Positions 1-6,765 of a stretch of 9,667 nt of DNA are shown in pieces. This DNA is from CAYFHQ01 sp964342805 (GTDB lineage: Bacteria; Bacillota; Clostridia; Peptostreptococcales; Acidaminobacteraceae), in NCBI GenBank assembly GCA_964342805.1, contig CAYFHQ010000121.1, positions 1 through 9,667 on the forward strand, given 5' to 3'. The notes below the pieces were generated by a model. The model searched no databases. It was not told the DNA's origin and was given only the letters and a program-made list of their open reading frames with translations. The position numbers were made by a program, and so were the translations under genes. How positions within the stretch are numbered: the first letter of the stretch is position 1; every line of letters begins with the position of its first letter.

Positions 1-836
1 CAGGCCTGGGAAAGACGACCTTGTCCAGCATTATTGCCAATGAAATGGGCGTCAACATAAAAATTACTTCTGGGCCAGCCATAGAACGACCGGGTGACCT
101 TGCCGCCATCCTCAGTGGACTAAAGCCGGGGGACGTCTTGTTTATCGACGAAATCCACCGCCTGTCTCGCCATGTGGAAGAAGTTCTATACCCGGCCATG
201 GAAGACTTTGTACTGGATATTATTATTGGCAAGGGCCCTGGGGCCAAGTCTGTTCGTATAGACCTGCCCAAGTTCACCCTGGTGGGTGCCACAACCCGGG
301 CTGGCCAACTGACCTCGCCACTCCGGGACCGTTTTGGCGTCATTTGTAAACTGGAACTCTATGAGGCCAAAGAACTCATGAAGATCGTTTCCCGGTCTGC
401 AAAAATCCTCGACGCCCCAATGGACGAGGACGCCTGCTACGAAATCGCCATGCGGAGTCGGGGGACACCCCGTATAGTCAACCGAATACTCAAACGTGTC
501 CGTGACTATGCCCAAGTCTACGGTGAAGGCGTCATTACCAAGGACCTGGCCAATCGGGCCCTCAACCTCTTAGAGGTCGATCCCCTGGGTCTTGACGGTG
601 TTGACCGAAAAATTCTCATGACCATCATAGAAAAATTCGACGGCGGCCCTGTGGGTCTAGACACCCTGGCAGCGTCAACCGGAGAAGAAAGAAACACCAT
701 AGAAGACGTCTATGAGCCTTACTTGCTACAACTGGGCTTTTTACAACGGACACCCCGGGGTCGAGTTGTTACCCGACGGGCCTATGAACACTTGAACATA
801 TCTGTGCAGGCCGAGTTACCTGTATTTAGACTATAG
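1..836 (+). CDS. ruvB: RuvB Holliday junction branch migration ATPase (5' end missing)
   Basis: RuvB is the hexameric AAA+ motor that, with RuvA, pumps DNA through Holliday junctions in recombination and repair. The reading frame enters at base 3, in the middle of the Walker A loop (GLGKTT, bases 3-20), so roughly the first 60 residues lie outside the window; the other 277 or so are present. Visible motifs in order are Walker B DEIH (bases 147-158), sensor I (VGATTRAG, about 283-303) and the arginine finger segment PLRDRFG (about 318-338). Then come the sensor II region (SRGTPRIVNR) and a C-terminal winged-helix DNA-binding domain ending with TPRGRVVTRRAYEHL. No in-frame stop or damage is seen. 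The stop codon TAG overlaps the GGAG ribosome binding site of the next gene, suggesting one operon with translational coupling. ruvA is probably just upstream, by analogy with other genomes. Identification is firm. Confidence 0.97.
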   Translation, partial: GLGKTTLSSIIANEMGVNIKITSGPAIERPGDLAAILSGLKPGDVLFIDEIHRLSRHVEEVLYPAMEDFVLDIIIGKGPGAKSVRIDLPKFTLVGATTRAGQLTSPLRDRFGVICKLELYEAKELMKIVSRSAKILDAPMDEDACYEIAMRSRGTPRIVNRILKRVRDYAQVYGEGVITKDLANRALNLLEVDPLGLDGVDRKILMTIIEKFDGGPVGLDTLAASTGEERNTIEDVYEPYLLQLGFLQRTPRGRVVTRRAYEHLNISVQAELPVFRL

Positions 837-845
837 GAGTAAAAG

Positions 846-2459
846 ATGCGCTTACGACTGACTATCATACTGGCCTTGATCTTTTTGACTTTGGCCTCTG
901 TGTCCTTTGCAGAAGACGACGGGAAACGGATTCGAGTGGGTCTGGAGTATGGCAATATCACGAGTTCCCATACCAACCTAGCCAGCGACACAGGATTTGA
1001 AGTCCGTTCGCAGGTGGGGGACACCTCTGTAGCCATTCTTGATTTGGCTGCTTACAAGACCCTCAAGGTTGCACCGGATGGATGGTTTGTCCTTTCTGGT
1101 GACCAAGCCTCGCTGACTAGTACTCCGGCCACCAGTGCTGCCCTGGCGCCCCACCATGTACAGGTGGGCGCAACCCTAGGCTCTCCTGAAGCCATGAAGG
1201 CTGAACTGGACAGGCTCAAGGCCATTGACCCAGAGGTTTATCCAGTCTATGAAAACGGCTGGCGGATTTATTATGGCGCCTACGCAAGTACAGGTGACAT
1301 GAACAATGCCGTGGCCAGTGTGGCTTTGAAATTTGGCACAGCCGCTTATCCGGTTGCCCCAAATCCAAAACGGGTTCAAGTTATAGCGGAAGGTAAGCTG
1401 GTCTTCCTCTATGACAGCCAGACCGAGTTTTTTCTTGAGCCAAAAATGAAGGACACTACTGACGGGATCATGACCCTGAACGGTAGAACCTACCGAGGGG
1501 GAGCCGGTTTTAAACGGTATCCAGACTCTGATCTTACTGTTATCAATTTTATTCCCTTGGAGTCCTACCTATATGGTGTCCTACCCAAGGAAATGTCCGG
1601 GTCTTGGCCCCTTGAAGCCTTGAAGGCTCAAGCTGTTGCCGCTCGGACCTACACCTTTGTGAAAATGGGCAAGCATGACAATTATGGCTTTGATTTATGT
1701 GACACAACCCATTGTCAGGTCTATGGTGGACGTGGGGTAGAATCTCCTAGAACCAATCAAGCAGTTGACGAAACAGCTGGCTTGCTATTAAAATATAACA
1801 ACGCTTTGGTTCAAGCTTATTACCATTCCAACAGTGGTGGCCACACAGAGAACATAGAAAACATCTGGAACAATCCACTTCCTTATATAGTGGGTGTCAA
1901 GGACCCCTATTCAGTGGGTTCCCCTAATACCGACTGGAGTGTTTCCTATTCCTATGGTGAGATTGAAAGCATTCTCCGTAGTGGTGGACATGATGTGGGG
2001 CGATTGCAAGACGTCCGCATAGATAAAAAGAGTCAATTTGACCGAGTCCTTGAACTGACCTTTGTTGGAAGTTCAAAAAGTGTGACCCTAATTAAAGAGG
2101 AAACACGAAAACTCTTTGGCTATACCAAGATCAAGAGTATGTGGTTTGATATTGGAGACCAAGCCATGGCCATGGCAGTCAATGACAAGGGCTACTTTTC
2201 CCTAAATGCAGGCAAGTCCTATGTTTTAGGTGCCAATGGGCAAGCCGTCTTGTTAAACCAGTCCAGCGTGGTGGTCTCAGCAGGTAGTGAGACCAATACC
2301 CTAGGGTCCAAACAAACGCCCAACCAGGTGACCTTTACAGGTCATGGATATGGCCACGGACTTGGCATGAGCCAGTGGGGAGCTAAAAAAATGGCTGAAC
2401 AAGGATTCTCATTTGAACAGATCTTAACCCATTACTACACGGGTACACATATAGAGTAA
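846..2459 (+). CDS. Secreted SpoIID/LytB-domain protein with probable SPOR-like module
   Basis: This 537-residue protein starts with a clear signal peptide (basic MRLR, hydrophobic core to about residue 19, likely cut after SFA at 20-22), so it acts outside the membrane on peptidoglycan. The SpoIID/LytB domain fills the C-terminal half. The conserved LPKEM...WPLEALKAQAVAARTY region (246-269) contains Glu249, the position of the catalytic glutamate in SpoIID lytic transglycosylases. CDTTHC (285-290) matches the zinc-site region, HSNSGGH (327-333) is conserved, and GHGYGHGLGMSQWGA (499-513) is the typical C-terminal motif. Residues 104-165 resemble a SPOR peptidoglycan-binding repeat (VQVGA...A...L...WRIYYGAY). 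It is much longer than B. subtilis SpoIID (about 340 residues), so a general cell-wall role is as likely as a sporulation-only one. The start ATG follows GGAG that overlaps the ruvB stop. Family assignment is firm; the exact role is not. Confidence 0.9.
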   Translation: MRLRLTIILALIFLTLASVSFAEDDGKRIRVGLEYGNITSSHTNLASDTGFEVRSQVGDTSVAILDLAAYKTLKVAPDGWFVLSGDQASLTSTPATSAALAPHHVQVGATLGSPEAMKAELDRLKAIDPEVYPVYENGWRIYYGAYASTGDMNNAVASVALKFGTAAYPVAPNPKRVQVIAEGKLVFLYDSQTEFFLEPKMKDTTDGIMTLNGRTYRGGAGFKRYPDSDLTVINFIPLESYLYGVLPKEMSGSWPLEALKAQAVAARTYTFVKMGKHDNYGFDLCDTTHCQVYGGRGVESPRTNQAVDETAGLLLKYNNALVQAYYHSNSGGHTENIENIWNNPLPYIVGVKDPYSVGSPNTDWSVSYSYGEIESILRSGGHDVGRLQDVRIDKKSQFDRVLELTFVGSSKSVTLIKEETRKLFGYTKIKSMWFDIGDQAMAMAVNDKGYFSLNAGKSYVLGANGQAVLLNQSSVVVSAGSETNTLGSKQTPNQVTFTGHGYGHGLGMSQWGAKKMAEQGFSFEQILTHYYTGTHIE

Positions 2460-2461
2460 GG

Positions 2462-2509
2462 AAGGTCCCAGTCAGGTGACCCAATACCATGGCTACTGAC
2501 GAAGACCTT
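2462..2509 (+). promoter_or_regulatory. Predicted hairpin in queA leader
   Basis: The 64-base gap before queA can fold into an arm made of AAGGTC (2462-2467) with GACCTT (2504-2509), a 3x3 internal loop (CCA/GAA), then GTCAG (2471-2475) with CTGAC (2496-2500) and a 20-base loop. It ends four bases before the queA AAGGAG site (2513-2518). There is no T-tract, so it is not a normal terminator. It could be a processing site, an attenuator part or a chance fold. No known riboswitch consensus is recognised in it. Confidence 0.35.
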
Positions 2510-2523
2510 TGCAAGGAGTATAC

Positions 2524-3546
2524 ATGCAAACAAAAGATTTTTACTTTGACTTGCCTGAAGAGTTGATCGCTCAAACGCCTTTGAAGGACCGATCATCCTC
2601 CAGGCTTCTTGTTTTGGACCGAAAGTCCGGTGATATCCAGCACAAGACCTTTACGGACATCCTGTCCTATTTCAAACCCGGGGACTGCCTTGTGCTCAAC
2701 AATACACGGGTCTTGCCTGCTCGGATCTACGGGACCAAGGACACGGGTGCCAATGTGGAGTTCCTCCTCTTGAAGCGGATTGACGACAATCGGTGGGAGA
2801 CCCTGGTCAAACCTGGACGAAAGGCAAAGATCGGAGCCAAGTTCACCTTTGGTGAAGGCCTCATGACCGGAGAAATTGTTGACATGGCCGATGAAGGGGC
2901 CCGGGTGATTGAGTTCACTTACGAGGGTGTCTTTGAGGAAGTCCTTGAGCAAATAGGAACCATGCCCCTGCCACCTTACATTAGGGAGACCCTGGACGAA
3001 CAAGAACGCTATCAGACTGTTTATTCAGAGATTAACGGATCTGCAGCAGCTCCGACTGCGGGGCTTCACTTTACCGAAGACCTACTTCAAGCCCTGAAAG
3101 ACAAGGGTGTTGAGGTTGGCTATGTGACCCTACATGTGGGCCTAGGCACCTTTAGACCAGTAAAAGTGGACAATGTGCTTGAACATAAAATGCACTCAGA
3201 ATACTATGAAGTGTCTGAGGAAACTGCTAACCTGGTCAACAAGGTCAAGGATGCTGGAGGCAGGGTCATCAGTGTAGGAACCACGTCCACTCGGACGCTG
3301 GAGTCCTGTACAGACGACCAAGGTGTTTTGCAAGCAACCAAGGGCTGGACGGAGATCTTTATCTATCCAGGCTACCAGTTTAAAATGATAGATGGACTGA
3401 TCACCAACTTCCATTTACCAGAATCGACACTGATCATGCTGGTCAGTGCTCTATCCAATAAAGAAAATGTACTACATGCCTATGAAGTCGCCGTTGAGGA
3501 GCGTTACCGCTTCTTTAGCTTTGGCGATGCCATGTTGGTTATATAA
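2524..3546 (+). CDS. queA: S-adenosylmethionine:tRNA ribosyltransferase-isomerase
   Basis: QueA moves the ribosyl group of S-adenosylmethionine onto the 7-aminomethyl-7-deazaguanine already inserted at tRNA position 34, giving epoxyqueuosine. At 340 residues it has the normal family length. Recognisable blocks are LVLNNTRVLPARIYG near residues 56-70, GSAAAPTAGLHFT about 172-184, VTLHVGLGTFRPV around 200-212 followed by HKMHSEYYEV, GTTSTRTLES and, near the C-terminus, TNFHLPESTL. I chose the ATG at 2524 because AAGGAG (2513-2518) lies five bases before it; an in-frame TTG at 2509 would start upstream of this site and has no support. It sits 12 bases ahead of tgt, the gene for the preceding enzyme of the same pathway, and the pair is surely co-transcribed. 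Confidence 0.97.
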   Translation: MQTKDFYFDLPEELIAQTPLKDRSSSRLLVLDRKSGDIQHKTFTDILSYFKPGDCLVLNNTRVLPARIYGTKDTGANVEFLLLKRIDDNRWETLVKPGRKAKIGAKFTFGEGLMTGEIVDMADEGARVIEFTYEGVFEEVLEQIGTMPLPPYIRETLDEQERYQTVYSEINGSAAAPTAGLHFTEDLLQALKDKGVEVGYVTLHVGLGTFRPVKVDNVLEHKMHSEYYEVSEETANLVNKVKDAGGRVISVGTTSTRTLESCTDDQGVLQATKGWTEIFIYPGYQFKMIDGLITNFHLPESTLIMLVSALSNKENVLHAYEVAVEERYRFFSFGDAMLVI

Positions 3547-3558
3547 CAGGGAGGAACC

Positions 3559-4707
3559 ATGGCTTTTAAATTTGAACTCATAAAAGAATGTAAGGAAACC
3601 GGTGCCCGAGTGGGCAAACTTCACACCCCCCACGGTGTGATCCATACACCAGTCTTTATGCCAGTGGGCACAAAGGCAACAGTTAAGTCTATGACACCTG
3701 AGGAAGTGGACGACCTGGGTGCAGACATTATCCTAAGTAACACCTACCACCTCTATATGCGTCCAGGCCATGAACTGATTGAAAAGGCCGGCGGCCTTCA
3801 CAAGTTCATGAACTGGCACAAGCCCATTCTAACGGACTCCGGTGGCTTCCAAGTCTTCAGCTTGGGTGACCTGAGAAAGATCCGTGAAGAAGGCGTGGAC
3901 TTCCGGTCGCACATCGACGGGTCCAAACACTTTATCAGCCCAGAAAAGGCTATTGAAATCCAAAATGCCTTGGGGTCTGACATCATGATGGCCTTTGACG
4001 AATGTGCTCCGTATCCAGCGGACAAGGAGTATGTGAAGAACTCTCTTGAACGTACAACCCGGTGGTTAAAGCGTTGCATTGATACTCACAAAGACTGGGA
4101 CAAACAGGCACTTTTTGGCATTATCCAAGGGGGCATGTACAAGGAACTCCGTGAGCAGAGTGCCGCAGAAGTTACCCAGTATGACCTACCTGGCTATGCC
4201 GTTGGCGGCCTCAGCGTAGGGGAGCCCAAAGACCTTATGTATGAGGTGCTAGAATATACTACACCTCTTATGCCAAAGGACAAGCCCCGCTACCTCATGG
4301 GTGTGGGCAGCCCTGACTGCCTAGTAGAAGGTGTTGTTCGTGGAATTGACATGTTTGACTGTGTGCTTCCAACCCGGATTGCAAGGAATGGTACAGCCAT
4401 GACCAGCCATGGACAAATTGCCATCAAAAACGCCAAGCACCGTGAAGATTTTACACCGCTTGACCCCGAGTGTGATTGTTACACGTGTAAAAACTACTCT
4501 AGGGCGTATCTTCGTCACTTGTTTAAGGAAAATGAGATCCTGTCCGCTCGACTCTTTACCATCCACAATCTCCACTTCCTGATTACCCTCATGTCAAAAG
4601 TGAGGGAATCCATTATGGAAGACCGATTGTTGGACTTCCAAAAGGAGTTCTTTGCCAAGTATGGACTTGAGGTGTCGGAGTGGAAAAACACGACTATGCT
4701 TAAGTAA
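3559..4707 (+). CDS. tgt: tRNA-guanine transglycosylase (queuine/preQ1 exchange)
   Basis: Bacterial Tgt swaps guanine 34 of GUN-anticodon tRNAs (Asp, Asn, His, Tyr) for preQ1, which QueA then modifies. The 382-residue protein has the full TIM-barrel family pattern. DSGGFQVFSLG places the general base Asp at 93, GGLSVGEP (217-224) is conserved, and FDCVLPTR supplies the likely nucleophile Asp267, matching E. coli Asp264. A zinc site is formed by Cys305, Cys307, Cys310 and His336 (CDCYTC...IHN). The start ATG follows GGGAGG (3549-3554) with a short four-base spacer. It is complete, with no unusual residues noticed. An 82-base gap separates it from yajC. Confidence 0.98.
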   Translation: MAFKFELIKECKETGARVGKLHTPHGVIHTPVFMPVGTKATVKSMTPEEVDDLGADIILSNTYHLYMRPGHELIEKAGGLHKFMNWHKPILTDSGGFQVFSLGDLRKIREEGVDFRSHIDGSKHFISPEKAIEIQNALGSDIMMAFDECAPYPADKEYVKNSLERTTRWLKRCIDTHKDWDKQALFGIIQGGMYKELREQSAAEVTQYDLPGYAVGGLSVGEPKDLMYEVLEYTTPLMPKDKPRYLMGVGSPDCLVEGVVRGIDMFDCVLPTRIARNGTAMTSHGQIAIKNAKHREDFTPLDPECDCYTCKNYSRAYLRHLFKENEILSARLFTIHNLHFLITLMSKVRESIMEDRLLDFQKEFFAKYGLEVSEWKNTTMLK

Positions 4708-4789
4708 GTTTTTTTTGCGTGAAAAAGAAGGAGAATAGTCCTGACCAATCGAATAGAGTAAGTTGAAAGAGATTAAGGGAGGCTATACA

Positions 4790-5044
4790 ATGCAGTTTAC
4801 AATTATCTACATGGTGGCGATCTTTGCGATTTTCTACTTCTTGCTTATTCGTCCACAGCAGAAAAAGACAAAGCAGTTGAAGGAAATGCGAGCAAGTTTG
4901 GCAGTTGGAAACCGTGTGGTGACAATCGGTGGTCTAGTTGGCAAGGTAGCCAAAATGGATGACGAAACCGTAACAATCACTGTAGGTTCTGGCGACGACG
5001 AAATGACTTTTAAAAAGTGGGCCATTGGCTCCGTAGAAGAGTAA
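4790..5044 (+). CDS. yajC: Preprotein translocase accessory subunit YajC
   Basis: YajC is a small single-span membrane protein that associates with SecD and SecF at the SecYEG channel. The 84-residue product has an N-terminal membrane helix (about residues 4-20, IIYMVAIFAIFYFLLI) and the signature RPQQKK at the cytoplasmic boundary. A basic stretch follows, then a small beta-rich domain with GNRVVTIGGLVGKV. I chose the ATG at 4790 because AGGGAGG (4776-4782) lies seven bases before it; the in-frame TTG at 4763 is upstream of that site and unlikely. It is probably the last gene of the upstream operon, since a terminator follows within 10 bases. It is thus split from secD and secF by the ranthipeptide cassette. 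Confidence 0.95.
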   Translation: MQFTIIYMVAIFAIFYFLLIRPQQKKTKQLKEMRASLAVGNRVVTIGGLVGKVAKMDDETVTITVGSGDDEMTFKKWAIGSVEE

Positions 5045-5052
5045 TGAAGAAA

Positions 5053-5095
5053 ACCCGCGTGGTGCTTGAAACAGTGCCATGCGGGTATTTATTTT
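5053..5095 (+). terminator. Rho-independent terminator after yajC
   Basis: Bases 5053-5065 (ACCCGCGTGGTGC) pair with 5074-5086 (GTGCCATGCGGGT) to give a 13-bp stem with three G-U pairs and an 8-base loop. The stem is followed by a broken T-tract (ATTTATTTT, 5087-5095). It lies eight bases after the yajC stop and directly before a promoter, so it marks an operon border. Confidence 0.85.
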
Positions 5096-5116
5096 GCATA
5101 CATGCTGTGCTATAAT
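5088..5116 (+). promoter_or_regulatory. Extended -10 sigma-A promoter of the scf unit
   Basis: TATAAT at 5111-5116 is a perfect -10 box and is preceded by TGTGC (5106-5110), the extended -10 (TRTGN) signature of Gram-positive promoters. A good -35 box is missing: with a 17-base spacer the place is TTTATT (5088-5093), inside the T-tract of the upstream terminator. Transcription would start near 5123, leaving a leader of about 23 bases before scfA. Confidence 0.75.
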
Positions 5117-5145
5117 TGGAGTGATGTACGAGAGGAGGGTGAAAC

Positions 5146-5286
5146 ATGAAGCATATCAAAACGTTGAATGCCGGTACATTGAAAGCGTCTGCTAAGCATG
5201 GTGGATGTGGCGAGTGTCAGACATCTTGCCAGTCTGCGTGTAAGACGTCCTGTACGGTAGCAAACCAGGAATGTGAAAACAAGTAA
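5146..5286 (+). CDS. scfA: SCIFF ranthipeptide precursor, six-cysteine peptide
   Basis: A 46-codon gene encodes a peptide with leader-like MKHIKTLNAGTLKASAKHGG and then six cysteines at residues 21, 24, 28, 32, 36 and 43. This is the SCIFF pattern (six cysteines in forty-five residues), whose best studied member is CteA of Clostridium thermocellum. The core CQTSCQSACKTSCT matches the conserved family core. In CteA, as I recall, the maturase joins Cys32 to Thr37 by a thioether; both residues are present here at the same numbers. A very strong site, AGGAGGG (5133-5139), precedes the ATG. The maturase gene scfB follows, and a terminator-like hairpin lies between them. No peptidase or exporter gene is in the window, so processing, export and function are unknown. 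The family identification is strong. Confidence 0.96.
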   Translation: MKHIKTLNAGTLKASAKHGGCGECQTSCQSACKTSCTVANQECENK

Positions 5287-5314
5287 GAACATCATACACT
5301 TACATAAACGGATC

Positions 5315-5350
5315 GAAAAGCAGTCTGGGAATGTGTCTCGGCTGCTTTTC
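5315..5350 (+). terminator. Hairpin between scfA and scfB, likely partial terminator
   Basis: GAAAAGCAG (5315-5323) pairs perfectly with CTGCTTTTC (5342-5350). The stem can extend inward by a T-G and a C-G pair. The descending arm ends in TTTTC and is followed by the pyrimidine-rich TCCTCGTTTG. It starts 28 bases after the scfA stop. As scfB has no convincing promoter of its own, I infer a leaky terminator or RNA-stabilising hairpin that keeps maturase and downstream expression below that of the precursor. Confidence 0.65.
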
Positions 5351-5406
5351 TCCTCGTTTGCAGGTTTGGTTGGCTCTTCTCATGTAAGTGCAGTATGGAG
5401 GAAAGA

Positions 5407-6765
5407 ATGATTCATAAGTTTACACAGGGTGGCCTTTACATGGTTGTCGACGTGAACAGCGGTGCGGTTCATATTGTCGATCAAATGGTATTCGACATCC
5501 TTGATTACTACCCAGAGCAAGAAAAAGAAAAAGTTGTCTGTCAGTTGGAAGGCAAGTATGAGGCCCAAGCACTCCTGGACGCCATGTCGGAGCTGGATGA
5601 ACTCATCGAAGCTGAACAGCTGTTTTGTAAGGACAAATATATTGAAAGTCTAGAGTTTAAAGAAAGAAAACCTGTCATTAAAGCCATGTGCTTGCATGTT
5701 GCCCACGATTGTAATATTCGTTGTGCATATTGCTTTGCTTCCCACGGGGACTTCCAAGGTACTCGGAGCATGCTGGACCTGGAAACAGGCAAAAAGGCCC
5801 TGAAATTCCTTTGTGAGAACTCGGGCAACCGAAGAAATCTGGAAGTGGACTTCTTTGGTGGGGAGCCTCTGATGAATATGGATGTTGTCAAAGACCTAGT
5901 GACCTATGGCCGTGAAATCGAGAAGGACTACAACAAAAACTTCCGTTTCACCATGACCACCAATGGTGTCCTACTGACTGACGACAACATTGCCTACATC
6001 AATGAGCATATGGAAAATGTTGTTCTATCCTTAGACGGACGTCCAGAAGTTAATGACAAAATGCGGTATACCATTTCTGGAGACGGCACGTATGACATCA
6101 TCCTGCCGAAATTCAAAAAAATGGTTGAAGCCCGCGGAAACAAAACGTACTATGTAAGAGGAACCTTTACACGAAACAATATCGACTTTGCTGCCGATGT
6201 CTTGCATATGGCAGATCAAGGATTCGATCAAGTTTCAGTTGAACCGGTTGTTGCTGAACCCCACCATGACTATGCCCTACAAGACCAGGACCTGCCAGAA
6301 ATCTTCAATCAGTATGAAGAGTTGGCCGAGGCCCTGCTGGAGCGACATGGGACGGAAAAGGCATTCAACTTCTTCCACTTCAACGTTGATCTTGGTCAAG
6401 GACCTTGCGTTGTAAAACGGCTATCCGGTTGTGGCGCAGGTGCTGAGTATGTTGCAGTAACTCCAGAGGGTGACTTATACCCTTGTCATCAGTTTGTTGG
6501 TGACGACAAGTTCAAAATGGGCAATGTCCACGAGGGAACCATGGACACCACCATGAACACGGAGTTTAAGAACGCCCATGTTTACAACAAGGAAGACTGT
6601 AAGACTTGTTGGGCCAAATTCTACTGTAGCGGGGGTTGCCATGCCAATGCGTGGAACTTCAACCATGACATCAACAAGCCATATACACTGGGATGTGAAA
6701 TGGAGAAGAAGCGACTTGAATGTGCCTTGTACATTCAGGCCAAGCGACTAGTGGAGGACATGTAA
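5407..6765 (+). CDS. scfB: Radical SAM/SPASM SCIFF peptide maturase
   Basis: ScfB binds the ScfA leader and uses S-adenosylmethionine and iron-sulfur clusters to form thioether cross-links from Cys sulfur to acceptor residues. The 452-residue protein has three parts. The first ~80 residues (MIHKF...VVDVNSGAVHIVD) form the peptide-binding RRE-type domain typical of this family. The radical SAM core carries CNIRCAYC, with cluster ligands Cys102, Cys106 and Cys109, and GGEP at 151-154. The SPASM domain follows the CX12GX4C pattern (Cys342, Cys360), then CX2CX5CX3C (Cys398, 401, 407, 411) and Cys430, enough for two auxiliary 4Fe-4S clusters. The ATG at 5407 is chosen because GGAGG (5397-5401) lies five bases ahead; an in-frame ATG at 5395 overlaps that site. 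Its stop overlaps the next start by one base. Complete, no missing ligand. Confidence 0.96.
   Translation: MIHKFTQGGLYMVVDVNSGAVHIVDQMVFDILDYYPEQEKEKVVCQLEGKYEAQALLDAMSELDELIEAEQLFCKDKYIESLEFKERKPVIKAMCLHVAHDCNIRCAYCFASHGDFQGTRSMLDLETGKKALKFLCENSGNRRNLEVDFFGGEPLMNMDVVKDLVTYGREIEKDYNKNFRFTMTTNGVLLTDDNIAYINEHMENVVLSLDGRPEVNDKMRYTISGDGTYDIILPKFKKMVEARGNKTYYVRGTFTRNNIDFAADVLHMADQGFDQVSVEPVVAEPHHDYALQDQDLPEIFNQYEELAEALLERHGTEKAFNFFHFNVDLGQGPCVVKRLSGCGAGAEYVAVTPEGDLYPCHQFVGDDKFKMGNVHEGTMDTTMNTEFKNAHVYNKEDCKTCWAKFYCSGGCHANAWNFNHDINKPYTLGCEMEKKRLECALYIQAKRLVEDM

Noticed and set aside
186..515. Open frame on the minus strand within ruvB, and many similar minus-strand frames across the window
   Set aside because: They lie opposite well recognised genes, lack start signals and have no recognisable domains; they are shadows of the coding strand.
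2489..2566. A 25-codon frame starting ATGGCTACTGAC just before and into queA
   Set aside because: It has no ribosome binding site, overlaps the queA start in another frame and resembles nothing known; the queA signal explains the region.
4684..4716. Eight T in a row after tgt as a terminator
   Set aside because: The only stem available is AAAAAC with GTTTTT, all weak pairs and no GC arm, so tgt and yajC are taken as co-transcribed.
5160..5290. Minus-strand 61-codon frame over scfA
   Set aside because: The plus strand carries the clear six-cysteine precursor with a strong ribosome binding site and promoter, while the opposite frame has neither.
5358..5388. TTGCAG followed by TGTAAG as a promoter for scfB
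   Set aside because: The -10 candidate matches at four of six positions and the spacing is 19 bases, which is too weak to claim.
5395..5406. Upstream in-frame ATG of scfB giving an extra MEER at the N-terminus
   Set aside because: This ATG overlaps the GGAGG site that serves the ATG at 5407, and the family N-terminus normally begins with MIHK-like sequence.
6720..6764. Upstream in-frame ATG giving a 183-residue carbonic anhydrase-like protein
   Set aside because: It would add 15 residues read from inside the scfB end, without a ribosome binding site; the ATG at 6765 has GGAGG seven bases away.
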